Below are positions 24,486 through 38,300 of a DNA stretch of 64,000 nucleotides, piece by piece. The notes below the pieces were generated by a model. The model saw nothing but the letters and a program-made list of their open reading frames with translations, did no database searches and was not told where the DNA came from. The position numbers and the translations under genes are program-made. Each line of letters starts with the position of its first letter. The stretch's first letter is position 1. This DNA comes from Hofstenia miamia (Eukaryota > Xenacoelomorpha > Acoela), in contig SCFE01000058.1 of assembly GCA_004352715.1 (NCBI GenBank), forward strand, positions 899,433-963,432. The letters run 5' to 3'.

Positions 24486-25129
24486 GTGAGGGGAAATATC
24501 TAAATCCTGAGTAACACACTAGTGTTTTGTGTGCCCTATGGGCAGAAGGGAGGGCGGGCAACGGGCACTCAAATAATGGGGCATATGTTGTGCCCGCTCA
24601 GATAAAGTCTGATAAAATTACAAGATAATATATGCTGTAATGACGTAAGCTGTTTCTGCTTTTAAAAGGTAATTTAATAATTTTCCGCGAAATTGTGTTT
24701 TACCGCAAAAATATTTAAATTTTGTTGTACATTTGCTGTAATAAAATGGGAGAAATGCAAAACACTAATCTCTAAGCATGATCTTTGATAGAATTAATAT
24801 ATTTTATAGGAATCGTAAACAAGAAACCAATGTGGCAATTAGAATGATAATTATATTTATCCCTCTACATTTTTTCATTGTTTTTGCTATGAATTGAATT
24901 ATTCTGCTTTTTTGATAGTTTATTGTTGCTGGGCAGTTTGCTATTGAACTAACTAAAAATATTAATAGAACGTGTATTTACACTTACAAGTGTAAGAAAC
25001 TTCGTAAAATGAAGAAGTCTTAGCGTTTCAATTTTTCTAATATTCGATAGTACGCTTAAATAAAATTGAAACGATTTTGCGTTTCAAACAGATTCAAATA
25101 CAAATGTTTATAAAATTATGAATTTATTA

Positions 25130-26200
25130 TAAATTTGAAGTTAGCGGGAAGTTTTATATATATATATAAATTGTATATATTTCATTTTAACCTAACAAAC
25201 GGAACACGCATTATAATTGCTTATGTTATCATGTTATCAATTACTAATAATGAATTATTTCTCCCTACACCTCACTAATGCAACCTTTATTAGAATGACT
25301 AACACACTTATTGCCCGATTCGGCATATTTTCATGAGATTTTTTAAGACGTTTTCTACAATTTTGAGGCTTGCTATATCAAAGTAAGGTATTTTAGAATA
25401 GAAATCATCAATAAAATCTGGGCATTGAATTGGAAATTCTAAATTAAGTTTTTTAAGAGTATATGATACTAATGTACAATTTCAAAACGTTAAAAAATTA
25501 TATAGCATTCACTAAAACTGTAGTTTATTTGTTCAATTTTAGCCCATCTTTTTCAAATGCTTAGTCNNNNNNNNNNNNNNNATATATATATTGTATATAT
25601 TTCATTTTAACCTAACAAACGGAACACGCATTATAATTGCTTATGTTATCATGTTATCAATTACTAATAATGAATCATTTCTCCCTACACCTCACTAATG
25701 CAACCTTTATTAGAATGGCTAACACACTTATTGCCCCGTAGATCAGTGGGTAAGGCGAGTTCTAAATACAGGCTGATGCACTGTTAACTGTTTCAATTTG
25801 AATAGGAAACACTTCTTTTCTTTTGTAGTAGAGTCATTTTAGAAATGTCTTACCTTGTTAGACTTTAATAAATCTTATCAGAAAATTTAGGCCAATCCCT
25901 GCTCAGCCTGAAACTGCCCCAACCCACTTAATTCCGATTCGGCATATTTTCATGAGATTTTTTAAGAAGTTTTCTACAATTTTGAGGCTTGCTATATCAA
26001 AGTAAGGTATTTTAGAATAGAAATCATCAATAAAATCTGGGCATTGAATTGGAAATTCTAAATTAAGTTCTTTAAGAGTATATGATACTAATATACAATT
26101 TCAAAACGTTAAAAAATTGTATAGTATTCACTACAACTGTAGTGACCTTGTTCAATTTTAGCCCATCTTTTTCAAATGCTTAGTCTAACCCCAGACCAGC
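25130..26200. other. Probable haplotype join around a 15-base gap
   Basis: Sequence from about 25150 to 25566 recurs almost unchanged (apart from one skipped block) after N-run 25567-25581. Two allelic contigs placed in series explain this better than a true third copy. Confidence 0.65.
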
Positions 26201-27305
26201 GCAAGTCTATCTCTGACTTCAACTCCTGATAACAGAACAATGCACAGGATTGGGACCATTACGTATTAAGCTGACACAAAATACCTTTAGGTATATTTTG
26301 CAACTTACCATAATTTGAATTATTATTAGCATATTGCTATATTATTCACAATATTTCACTACAAGTTAATGTATACAAAAAGCGTGTTCAAATCATTTTC
26401 ACCCCAGTAAGCTATAACTTCATAAACATTTCATTCAAAATGGCTATATTTCTCATTCTAGTTTCACTTAAGTAGCGCATTAAATTGGCCCTCGCCATAA
26501 ATTACAGACACGCAGGAGTAGGCAATTTTTTAATTGGTACTCAACAAATAGATGTTTCTTGTTTAGTAAATTTATCAATTTTTGCGTTTCATACAATAGA
26601 TTATTGCCAACTTTTGGCAATAATTAGAATAAAAATATTATATCAAAAATCATATTAAGTTAACTAGTTTGGTATTAATAAAAATCAATATATAGCACAT
26701 AAAAAATTTTTCAAAGAAAAATCATATAATTGTGGATAAAAAAAAGGTTACTTGTGGTTCATACATCTGTTAGCAATAAGAAGAAATTGTTCTACAAAAT
26801 CAAAAGTTAAATATTGCCACTAATCATAATTGCTAATGGCAAATTTGGTTCTGTCATACATACTATATATAAATGCTGTGATCATAGTTTAATTTCTTTA
26901 GATTTGGCATGATAAAGTGAGGTGTCCGACAGAATATCACAATGGGGCGAAATAAGGTTAATGTTAAGCATTCAATATGCATTAAATGGTGATTTGGGTT
27001 GTGGAAGCATTACATATTTTTGGGTCATCAAATTATCTAGTACATTCCACAGCCAATTCTATATAAATTTACTAGACAGGATGATAATGCTTCTGGAATC
27101 GGGAATTGATTATATATTTCAGCAAGATTTAAGTGAATCTTAAATATTTGGCAATTGATTTTTTAAAATATTCAATAAGTTCATTAATTTGCAATTATTG
27201 CAATAATTGCAATATCAATTTTATATTGTCTACCCTTGCAGACATAGAGTAAAACCAATAGTTATTTACATATAGTGTTGCATAATTGTTATAGGTAGGG
27301 GCGTT
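25180..27305 (+). repeat. Local duplication, copy 2, with Tc1 fragment
   Basis: Second copy of the 23.1-24.5 kb unit. Near 26920-27140 it reads LGCGSITYFWVIKLSSTF and then LLESGIDYIFQQD, matching the GGGSVMVWGCFS to FQQDN span of Tc1-family transposases. It is interrupted and has no ends, so it is a relic that was duplicated with its surroundings. An internal block is further repeated around the 15-N gap at 25567-25581. Confidence 0.7.
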
Positions 27306-27760
27306 CGCAGAGTTTTCCACCGGTGGAATGTCTCCGCTGTAAGTAACAAAAAGCGGGGCAAGCCCCTAAAATTCTTTGGAAATATTGATGAATTCGACAC
27401 TAAGAAATGCATTTCACTACCTAAATTTGGACTTTTTTTAATATTTTTTAAATAAATTTTTTTTGTTTAACCAGTCAAAGGCAATTTTGAAAAACTCACT
27501 GAAGGACATTCCACACCTAGCGTACGCCACTGGTTATAGGCAAACATTTCATAAGGAATGGAAGCATCTACTCTGTTGAAGGGGGAACGTTCCCCCAGTT
27601 CCCCCAGTTCCCCCCCCCTCTGGGTGCGCCTCTGATTGTGGTGATTCCTGATTTCAAAAATTTTTAATTATCATGAGTTATGATTATTTAAAGTTTGCAA
27701 AGAAACCATCACAGATTTTGAAAAGTTCATAGTATAAACAGGTTTAGTGATATTACCTGC
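27306..27760. other. Worn repeat sequence with a C-rich run
   Basis: No coding sequence. A run of CCCCCAGTT units at 27590-27622 and a GGGGCAAGCCCC palindrome at 27355 look like transposon debris. Confidence 0.4.
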
Positions 27761-27772
27761 AACACTTTACAG

Positions 27773-28018
27773 AAAAAAGCGTGTTTGTATGCGAATGCAG
27801 ACAATTGGACAGTTCTTCCTCAATACGAATGCAAGTTGCAGGAACCAGGAGACTTAAAAAAAATAAAATGTATTCTTGAGCTTCAGAATGAACGGTTTCC
27901 AAATACAAATGATAAAAAATGCAAAAGTGAATCTTACCACTACTCACCATTAAATTTTAACGAAAGAAATAACGCAGAAGAAAATTGTCGATGTTCAATA
28001 GAAAAAATAATCTTTTGA
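27773..28018 (+). CDS. Possible exon of an unknown Cys-containing protein
   Basis: An acceptor-like TTTACAG ends at 27772 and an open frame of 81 codons follows to a TGA. It has six cysteines (for example YECKLQEP, KIKCILEL, ENCRCSIE). No partner exon or family was recognised, and the frame could be chance. It is listed because the composition is less biased than the surrounding AT-rich DNA. Confidence 0.2.
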   Translation, partial: KKACLYANADNWTVLPQYECKLQEPGDLKKIKCILELQNERFPNTNDKKCKSESYHYSPLNFNERNNAEENCRCSIEKIIF

Positions 28019-29289
28019 TAACTTATCTAAAGTGTGAACGGCGAAATCATCAATTTCATGACACCTCAATACTACAAAAAGACATGTAGTAATAGCCTCT
28101 GGAAATCATAGCAATTCAATTGTCACATAATACTGCCCATGGGGACAACTTTATCATCCCCACTGCAATTTGTTTCAGGTTTTCCAGGATAATTATTCAT
28201 GTCATGAGAATTTTTTAAAAATAACACACCAAATTTTCGTAGTTTATTGTTAATCATTATCACAATTTAATAGTACTTTTGAAAAAGCTTTACAATTATT
28301 CTTCATCTTTCGTTTCTTCATTATTGATATTTCAAAATGTTGAAAATGTCTCGGCAAGGGGAATTTCATTTGAAATTTTATACTTACTTTATTATACAGA
28401 AGATGGTTTCATGCGGCCACTGTTAGTTCCGAACATGTAATATTAGTTTGATTAAATATTAACTAAAGTAAACATTATCTTAATGTATTATGAAGGATAT
28501 ATTTTTTATATGTTCATTACGAAACAAAAAACGAATAAAATATTTTAATTAAACTCGGTTTGAATTTAGGTCTAGATCTTTTCCAATTGGGCATAGCCAG
28601 TATTGAATCTAGGATTGAAATTGCGGGGGTGTAGGTTTTACCTAAAGGTGTGCAATTAAATCATGACATGAAATAGAGTTGAAATGCATTGATCAATATT
28701 AGTAACATGTGAAGTTTCGTTTTATAATACAGAATATATATTTACATTAAGATAATAATTTACATTAAATTTTTAATTTAAAATAAAATTACATATAGTG
28801 CTTTTTAAATGCATAGAGATAAAATTCATGGAAAGATATTAAAATTTGCCCAAACGTTATAAACCTAATCTAAGTTATGAATATCCGTACATGAAAAAAG
28901 ACTTCTACAAACTTATGCTAAAGCTACTACATTTTACGTGTTTGAACATGCTATTAGCAATGCGAGTGAAAAAATCAGTGAAATAGAGCAGATTTTTAGA
29001 AAGGCACACCAACCAATTTGATAGGCTGACACAATTCATAGCGTTTTTGAAAGATCTGAAGCCGACATATACATAACCTTTAAAATTATTGTATGCAAAT
29101 TCTAAAGTCAAACTCGATATTCCTAATATCATTTTTCATTTTGTAATGCCATTGGCTCTTTTAAAGGACAGCTATTTTTTCTCAACTACATCGTTTGATT
29201 CCCGAAATAGAGGTTGAACTGTATACTCCTAGAGAAAACCATGATACTGATCCTCAATGCTTACATTCATGAATTTGCCGCATCTGTCA
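28019..29289. other. AT-rich intergenic sequence
   Basis: No gene recognised. Confidence 0.45.
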
Positions 29290-29440
29290 AAAATCAGAAG
29301 TAAATGGCGCATTCATCCAACAAAAATAGAGGATGTGGAAAGGTTATTTTTGCTATAGAATTGAATTTTGGCAGATGGGCAAAAACATTTAACTTTTGAA
29401 AACCTATTTCATATGGCTTTCATGGCATGCATCCAATACA
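29290..29440 (+). pseudogene. Possible hAT C-terminal fragment
   Basis: A plus-strand frame reads KIEDVERLFLL, stop, N, stop, ILADGQKHLTFENLFHMAF. This fits the hAT dimerisation pattern (ERLFS ... R..L..ENL) with two stops. It is short, so the call is tentative. Confidence 0.3.
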
Positions 29441-30085
29441 GGTATTCAATATATATATTGCATTTTCTTATTTTGATGTTCATATTATACATCTCTTAGA
29501 GGCATAAACTCATTGCATAGTTGGTCTTTTTGAGCTGAATTCATTTCCTAACCATAAATGTAAATGTTGTTAATATTGCACATATTTATTTATTTATTCA
29601 AGCTAACAATAAATTTAATTTAGCTTGTGCTGACTATATAACAGAGATTTACTTTATAAAACATTTTTGTTATTGATACAAACACTGAAACCAACAATCT
29701 TGTCTGCTCTGTCTGCTCCAATCTCGGTTTGGGGGGATACGGAAGTTAACCGTTGCTCTGCGAAAATAAAATGTTGCCCGAAATACCCCCGTAAATTCTT
29801 CGCTGGGCATAGCTTCGATGTAGGTCAAATTTCAAAACCCAGTTTCACATCGAATAGGGGTTGAATACCGACTTTCCCACGGCCACTCTCTGTTTAAAGA
29901 CGTGATCGCCTCTTGTTTACAGTCAGGCTACGGAAGAACACCAGCGCTCTAATTTTTTGTGAATTGGTAATCTCGCGATACCAACTTTTAGATTAATTGT
30001 TCTTCTTCTGACTATCAAGCTTTCAATTATGTAATTTATAATAACCAGTAGACAATAAATTGCATAAAAATAGTTGGATTTGCAA

Positions 30086-30121
<36 letters not shown>

Positions 30122-30328
30122 NATTCGATAGTACGCTTAAATAAAATTGAAACGATTTTGCGTTTCAAACAGATTCAAATACAAATGTTTATAAAATTAT
30201 GAATTTATTATAAATTTGAAGTTAGCGGGAAGTTTTATATATATATATAAATTGTATATACATCCATACATTGAACAAATATTATAAATGGTTTTATATA
30301 TTGTAGAATGGGTAAAGAATTTCAACTG

Positions 30329-30394
<66 letters not shown>

Positions 30395-30585
30395 GTATAC
30401 CTACATAAAAAATCAGCACTGTATTTTAATAATTTAAAGTGTGATTATTAAACTGTGATCAAAGTTTCTGTAGTAATAAGTTGTCACTGATTTCAAAATT
30501 CTATATCACTTTCCCAAAAATGCACATATACTTAAGTGTAATTTTTTGTTTGAATTCTACCAAAAACAATATCAAATGAAATCCA
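29441..30585. other. Intergenic sequence with TA tracts and an assembly join
   Basis: TA runs lie at 30089-30121 and 30331-30394. A single N at 30122 is followed by about 140 bases nearly identical to 25035-25170, which looks like misjoined or repeat sequence. No gene recognised. Confidence 0.5.
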
Positions 30586-30825
30586 AAGTGAATAAATTCC
30601 TGAAAATATAAAATTTGATCATATACAATAAAAATTTATTAATAATTAAAAAATTAAAGTAGCAATTTCACATTGAGAATTTATAACTATAGAGAAACTC
30701 TAACCAATGGCAAGATTTTGAATTTTAGCCAATGAGCGATTTCAGTAAATGATTCAAGATTTATAAGAACTTTCAGTATCAAATAATACTCAATCACAAC
30801 ATATATATTTTAGATAAGATACGCA
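30586..30825 (+). promoter_or_regulatory. Conserved upstream region of receptor gene 1
   Basis: About 240 bases align with 47230-47468 upstream of receptor gene 2. Shared words are two CCAAT boxes (AACCAATGG and GCCAATGAG here), TGATTCAAGATT and ACTTTCAGTATC. The TCAGT in the last block resembles an arthropod-type initiator about 55 bases before the ATG. The conservation is visible; promoter function is inferred. Confidence 0.45.
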
Positions 30826-32396
30826 ATGCTATTTATTATCTTCATGCTTTCAACGTTTTGCCTAAGAGGCAGTGTAGTGATCGCTTTAGAATTAAAAGTT
30901 GTTACAAAAATTGAACCTCCGTTTGTAGAAATCGATGAAGATAACACAAAAAATTCATCTATAGAATTAAAAGGTTTCTGTATCGATCTCTTAGAACTCA
31001 TTGTTGAAAAATATCCTGACATTAAATACACATTCCATCTTGTGCAGGATGGTGGTTATGGGATCTTAGTGGATGGAACATGGAACGGAATGTTGGGTGA
31101 ATTGTTGCGAGGTGAAGCAGATATGATTCTAGGAGGGATGACTATGACATCCTTGAGAGAACAATATGTACTCTTTACAAAGCCATTTATGGATGCAAAC
31201 CTTGGATTTGTCATGAAATCTGCGCAAAAAGAAATCAGTTGGTATGGCTATCTGAATGTGTTTGACTTTAATGTCTGGGTCTTACTGATGATATCACTCA
31301 TAAGCATTTCTGTTTTTGTTTGGCTAGTTTCTGATATAGAGAGTGAAGGTTCACCCATCATAGATTGCATAATGAACACTATCTCGGTCATGTCCACTCA
31401 GGGTCCTGTAATAAATCCTAAAAATGTTGCAGGGAAAATAATGTGTACATTTCTTTGGTTGTTTTCTCTAATTATAGTAACATACTTCACCGCAAAACTT
31501 ACAGCAAACTTTACCGCTCAGACTTTCAAATCTCGACCTACTTCTATCGAAGATTTATTGCATTTCCCTGAATTTACTTTTGGTACAACCACTAATGGCG
31601 CAGTTTATTCAGCGTTTGCGCACAGTAAGTACAACGCATTTGAAGTGCTTTACAATATTATGCATACCTCTGCTATTTCCCCATTTGTAAACAGCACAGA
31701 AAACGGAATTAAGCGAGCACGTGAAAATTCAAATTATGCTTTTATTAATGAAACACCAAGTTTACTGTCGTACGTCTTAAGAAAACCATGTGATCTTGAT
31801 ATGATTGTTTCTACTCAAGGTCCCAAGGATGGAGGAGGATATGGCTTGGCATTTAGACGAGAAAATATTTCTATTCAGCAGCTGTTTTCCGTAAGAATTA
31901 TTGAACTTCATGAAACTGGCCAGCTTTCAACATTAAGGTAAAGCCCATTTTACATCAGCAAACTTTCTAAGTTTTAATTCGATTTTATATTTAAGTTGTA
32001 AAGGGCAAGTTAAGAAACCTGATGTGAAACCTGACATGATTTGATTAATCTTGATTAAGCTGATATATTAAATCCTGAACTGGCAAAACACTATTACTTA
32101 GACATTTCATTCAAAGTACATCCTTGTATTTTGAATATGCAAATTTAATTTGAATTAATAATATGAAGAATAATTAAATTTTTAGACATCGTTGGTGGGA
32201 AGACCGTAATGAATGTTCACAATCCAATGAAGGCAAAGAATCAAATAATCATCCAATTTCCCTGTTTCAAACAGCAGGTGTATTCGTCATCCTATTTGTG
32301 GGAATAGGTGTTGGTTTATTTGCTAAGATTATGGAAATAATGAGAAGACGAATTTTTCCAAATTTCGAAGGCAGACTTTTCTTCATGACAAAATAA
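30826..32396 (+). CDS. Ionotropic glutamate receptor-like subunit 1 (no ATD)
   Basis: A ligand-gated cation-channel subunit of the plasma membrane, 440 residues from exons 30826-31937 and 32186-32396 (AAG|GTAAAG donor, TTTTTAG acceptor). It has a signal peptide (about 1-20) and S1 from about residue 22, with KGFCIDLLELIV, NGMLGELLRGEADM and the ligand-binding Arg in TSLREQYV (R111). M1 is at about 149-168, the pore loop at 172-200, M3 at 203-233, S2 at 236-372 and M4 at 397-417. S2 keeps the acidic ligand residue (INET, E309) and the Cys pair C322/C381. There is no amino-terminal domain, as in kainate-binding proteins and many invertebrate IR-type receptors. Deviations: the Ser/Thr ligand contact is Ala-Val (NGAVYSAF), the Q/R/N site is Thr (STQGP) and the SYTANLAAF gate reads YFTAKLTAN. 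The frame is intact, so it is probably functional, but the ligand cannot be assumed to be glutamate. Confidence 0.9.
32186..32396 (+). CDS. Receptor gene 1, exon 2 (end of S2 and M4)
   Basis: The split Arg codon joins exon 1 (phase 2). It encodes HRWWEDRNECS, the conserved K/R-WW..C block, then M4 (SLFQTAGVFVILFVGIGVGL) and a 23-residue basic cytoplasmic tail ending before TAA. Confidence 0.9.
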
Positions 32397-35300
32397 CGAA
32401 AATTCATTTTGCAAATTGATTTGATGCGTAAATTATAAAGTTAAAATTATTTAAATTCATATCTAAAAACTGTTTCCATCTAGCATAAGCATTGGAATGC
32501 AAAATGTATGCAAATGAAAGGCCTAGTAGCCCATATTGTTGACTCTATTTTAACATTGACATAATTATAGTTAAGAAGGGCATAGTTAACTTATAATAGT
32601 AAAAGCTATCTTTTGGACTTCCTTAAGTCAACTCTGAATACAAAAGCCTCGTGATTGTTCAATACATAAAACATTCATGATTTGAGAAACCCCTTTTATA
32701 TCGGATGATTTTCATCACCAAACTTCCAAATATTAACATACAATAAACAATAAAACGTTTAGAATACATCTAATAAAACGTCTATAACAGGCATAAAATT
32801 GGCACGTACGTTAAGTGAAAAACACGTGCTGAAAAGTTCTGGAAGGGTTTAGAAGATGTCTAGAAAACGTTTAGAAATGGCTTAGAAGTTGCTTAGAATG
32901 ATTTTATTAGACCTCGTTTAGAGACCATTGAGATTCTATCTAAAACAATGCGAAATTTCATATACTGTATGAATGCTAAGCAATTTTGTAAAATATAAAA
33001 GCACTACCAAAACTTCAATTATCTACTAAGAGAGACAAATCATCATTACACAGCGTACTCACTTGCACACACATCGAATGTGTGCATCTAATTATCAATG
33101 CAAACTCAAAGATGCTTGCATTGATATTCCATTACAACAGTGAAAATCATAATTTCAAAATCATCAAATAAATAGAATTTACCCAAATCGTCCTGGTGTA
33201 TATTCTTAGCAATGCGCCAATAATATTCGCATTACATATTTATTCTAAATATTAATTAAAAATATTATATTTACATTTAAGGACCTAGAAGTGTATACTC
33301 TCAAATATTTTTTACTTGTTTTCGATCAATGCGCAATTAGTGGTGACAATTTGAATAAATTATTCTTATAACTCTAATATTGAAATGCTAAGTGTCTAGG
33401 GGTGTACCCGATCGAAACCATTCGAAAGTAAAGCCAAATTTTAACAAGGAATGGAGATGTTTTAGAAAAATTTAGATATTGTTTTAAAAATCATTTAGTA
33501 GAAGTTTTGAAAACATTTAGAAGACGTCTTGTTTTGAATTTGGGGCATTTTGTTGCCCAACAGCAATTATGATGTCTATATGTGTCTGTAATCGAAACTT
33601 ATACTGCGTGTAATGAAAAACACCGATAACTTTTTTTGTGCTTTATAATAAGCATTTCTTAAAAAGCGTGCAAAACTTATTACAATCACTGAGTCTTAAA
33701 CAAATAATGCATGCTGGACAAACAAAGAAAAGTTTAGAATCCAAACCAAGTCACTAACTCTTTTCCTGTCTCATGAACCAAATGGTGAACTTTTTTGCCA
33801 CCAAAAAGGCGCCGTTATTTGCTTTCCCAATAGTCAAGAAAAATTTTCAGCACAAAAAACATGTTAGTCTTAAACGTAGACAAGTTGTTGACTTAGGAAT
33901 AGAATGTTTTATTTGACGTTACAATATTTTATGCGTACTTTACTAGTAATCTTTCTTTGATCGTATTGGGTCGGGTGACGGGTCATTGTTGCACGGGACG
34001 GAACGGGTCGTGGGTCATCGTTAGACGGGACGGGTCACATTGCTAGTCAAAAAAGTAACCTGTTTCCCACCCTGATCTCAGCATTTCACAATTTCAGCCA
34101 TGCAGCAAATTGCTCGAAAATGTAGAAAGCAGTTTTTCCTTAACATTCCCAGAAATACAACAAAAAATATTTCAATTTTCTTACCAGGAGCAGTTCTCAG
34201 GATTGTTTAAGTCCTTTCCCCAATGGGTAATTCTGTGCTGCAACCTTTCACAAGTCAAACAGTGCCGGTTACCGATAAACGGTTAGACATGTTGACCAGC
34301 TAATTTAACCGCTTTATTACCGGTTAAATTACTAAAAATATTTTATAGTTTTGGCAAATTATTCAGCAAAATTGCAAAAAATGAGATTCTTTTTAAAATA
34401 TATAGATTTTCATTCAACAAGGCTGTCTCTTATAATTCGCGAATAATAATTACATGTGATTGTACTTTTGAAAATTAACCTTGTTTTTAGAGTAGAGACT
34501 GGGGTGGGCTACAGCCTGTATAAACCTATCTGTAGACTTACCATTATGCACAACAGCTATCGATTTGAATTATCGCAATATCCATTCTATTACACTTAAA
34601 ATACATTTAAAATCAAGACAGTAGTTTTTCCGCTGTTAATGGAATTAAATATAAATAAAAGTTAGAAATTATTTTGGGGGCTTCATTATTTCAAAAGGTG
34701 TCAGTTGAAATTCGTTGGCAACTCTATTTTCAAAATTAGGCTAGACATTGGAGACTGGTTGACTTGCCTCAAGGCAATAATAACATGAATAAAAGTCTTA
34801 AATTTAATTCAATTGTTGGAACTTGTTTATATAGTATTAATGACTTAAAGGCTATACTTTGATACTGTTAGTTTAATTTTTGTTTTAATTATTTTGTTGA
34901 AATTGAATTTTTTAAGAACTTTTTAAGAAATCTCCACTAATCTATGTATTGCCACAATTTGCTAAAGGCCTTTAAAATATATTGATGAGAAATCTGTTAA
35001 ATTTTATTATAATCTTTGAAAAAACTTGCACGACTTGTAAAACTTGCACTAAATTATAAGCCGACGTACGTAATTTGAAATACTTCTATGTTGTGGACAT
35101 TTTTTACTAGCAATTTTAAACAATTCGTTCAATGGCAGTTAATTGCGCTATTGTAAGGAAATATGCATAATAGGCATGCATGTAATGATATTATAAACAA
35201 GAATATGGGAAACAATTCACAACTAATGCTAACCGGTTGGATTTCATTTCCAAATGGATTCCAAACATTTACCAAACTTTTCAAAGTTTTGTCAAACTAT

Positions 35301-38300
35301 TTTACAAATTTCCAAGAATATGTCAAACATTAGCCAATCCAATAATATGCCTTGGATCTTACATCCACTAAGCTTAAATATTTATAAATAATAATACCAT
35401 TTGATAGAATTGTTGTTACTCAATAAATAAAGCTGCATACAGTCAATTGCATGCAAAGATTTTTATTATGCAAAAAATATTATTTCCAGGAAGCTTATTT
35501 GTATATATTATTTAACAAAGTGCTTACAATTTTGGCCACTATGAGTTACAAATTTAATATTTGAGTTTCTAAGTCGTTCTATTTCCGCATTAATTTTTTT
35601 GAAAACTAGTCTAACATAAATAATATATATTTAAGCGTTCAATCATAATTATAACTAATTATAATCAATAATGAATAATTTTTTTGTTTTAAATTTCCAA
35701 AATGTAAATGTATTATGTATTATATATGCATATTCAGTCTAATTTAAATTTTGAATTGAAAAAATTTTACACATTCGGAAAACGTGGGAATAATTTGCCA
35801 CATTTTTGAAAAATATTTGGCAAACTTCCATTTACAAAAACTAATTCACTTTTTACAGATATTTGGCAATTTCCCAAGCCTACCAAAACTAATTACAAGA
35901 GAAGTGATAACCGGTGCCTTTTAACAAAAAGAAAGACAATTATAAAAGCAATAACTAACTTACTGAATTATTTAAAAGTTAATTTCACATGATGAAATGA
36001 TAAATTAAAATGCAAAAAATGTGCATGCAAAATACAGCATAGAATTAATGTTTTCACTTCTTGCATGTTGTATATAGTCATTTAAATTGAATGTCTCCAT
36101 GACAGGAATGCTCTTTATGGTATAGTCAATGGCCATATATGGCAAGACGAAATTTTTTAGCCCTCCCTAATAGCCATACTTAAATTTCTTCCATTATATT
36201 ATTTTTGCCACACGTATCCTATGTACAATTCACCATCATTCACCATATTTTATGTACTTTATATAATAGTCAGCATTACCAGGATATTTATGTATACAAC
36301 GACGTAACTTTAAGGAACAAAGTGGTTTTGGAGTCAGTAGATGGTTTTGAAGTCTGTACATAGTGATGAAATTTATAAATTTAAAATTCAATAATTTCTA
36401 CACAATTATTCTACATTGAGCGGCCTATAAATAAATTTTCTTTATCCTCCCCTGAGGCAAACGTTTTTTAATTTACTTGATTAGCCCCGCTGCGCGCTGC
36501 CACTTAAAGGTAGGCGAAAAATTAAATTATTCTTTACCTAACCAAATTTCGAGATAAAGTATTTGAGTATTTACTGGCAGCAGCTAATATTCAACTTTGT
36601 GATTGTACAAATGATTCCTAGAAACCATTTTGCAAATACATGTATAGAAAACACATTTCAATACAGTGATTAGTAAATAAATATCATGTGAATTATGTTG
36701 AATAATATTGCCAAAATTATTAAGTTTTTGCCCAAAGCTAATGCTATAGCTTAAGGGTTATAAAGGGTTTTTTCTGCTTTAAATGCTTCCTTAAAGTGCA
36801 TAAAAAGAATTCGCTAGAATATGGTTTTAACATCACTTTTCAAATAACTATGTATTTAACATTATATAATGTGATTTGCTGAAATTAGTTAAAACAAAAT
36901 TTTCTATTTGCTGAGAAGTATTGATTTATTTCATTGCATCTACAAGCTTGTGTTTTTGGGAACATTCTTGTAAGAAAACATTGCTAGAAATTTATCACCA
37001 GCAAAAACTCAGTTATAGCAAGAAGAAGACATCTGTATGGAAAACTTGAATCTGAAAATATTTGTTAAAAATTGATTAGTGCGCGCTATTTGTGAAAAAT
37101 GCAAATATCTCAAAACATGTGCTAAATAGTATAGAAAGTGCATACCATCAGTAGGGAACATTAATATCTTAAAAATGTGTATAAAATACAAGCACAAGTT
37201 ATTTTTTATACCACACTCTATGGGAAAGCTGATATCCAGAGAAGTTGTCACTTTGATTCAATCTGTTACAAAAAGTGTTTAATAGCCTTAGTACAGAGGT
37301 TTTTAATCTATGCATCAACAAATTTGTATAAAATAAAAAATCAAATGAAGCTAGCCTCATCTTGTGTTATTTAAATAGAAAAATGAGTAAAATATCTATT
37401 TGGCATGAAATACTTGACTTGATGCAATTCCAAATAATGTATGACAAAAGTAGCTAAACTGGGTTTGAAAGTTTAGTTGCATAGCCAGAAAATAAGTACT
37501 GATGATTAAATTTTTTTTAAATAATTTGAAAAATGAAATTAAAAATTTCATAATATAAATTTTGACTGTAACTGGTTAAACTCCACTGTTGAAGACGTAC
37601 TTATGCCAAAACTTAGTGATATTAGTGTTCTATGGATTACACTAGACAACAAACATTTTTTTCTTTGCTCCAATAAAAAGTTTGCTTGTTCTTAATTGAT
37701 TGTGTTATGTAATGATTATAACAGTGTTTAGTTATCATCTTAAAACAAAATTGTAACCAGGGGATAAATAAGACTTTGATAAGTTTTCTCTACACATTCT
37801 ACTCAATATTTCATAAGTATTTAAAGAGCTTTTTTTCAATTTTTTATGTTTTTTAAAGAAGCCCAAGAACAATCCAGGTTGAAGGGAAGATGAAGTTCCT
37901 CAAAGAAATCCAATCCAATTACTAGCTCACTTATCAACATAAAGTTTTGTTATTTCTCATTTCGAAAAACATGCTACATGTGAGGACCTAAATCCGTTTT
38001 TGAATATTATCTCAACGTCTAAATTAACACATGAAAAAAAGTTAATGTTGCATTCTGAGTTGTTGACTACAGGGAACTCTAATAAATGCTAGAGAAAATC
38101 TGGTCAACCAATATAATTCATTACAATTATATTTAAAATTATTTTACTAAACTCCCCCCCCTCACCCATCAAAAGTAATCTACTTTTTGTTACTTAAAAG
38201 CTCGTAGGAAAGTATTTCTATTAATTTCACTACGCGCATGCTTGATAAAAGTAGACATTGTACACTTTATATTTTAGTTGATTACTTGTTTTGCTAGTGA

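Noticed and set aside
30740-30775. TATA box (TTTATAAG) upstream of receptor gene 1
   Set aside because: Not conserved before gene 2 and too close to the putative initiator.
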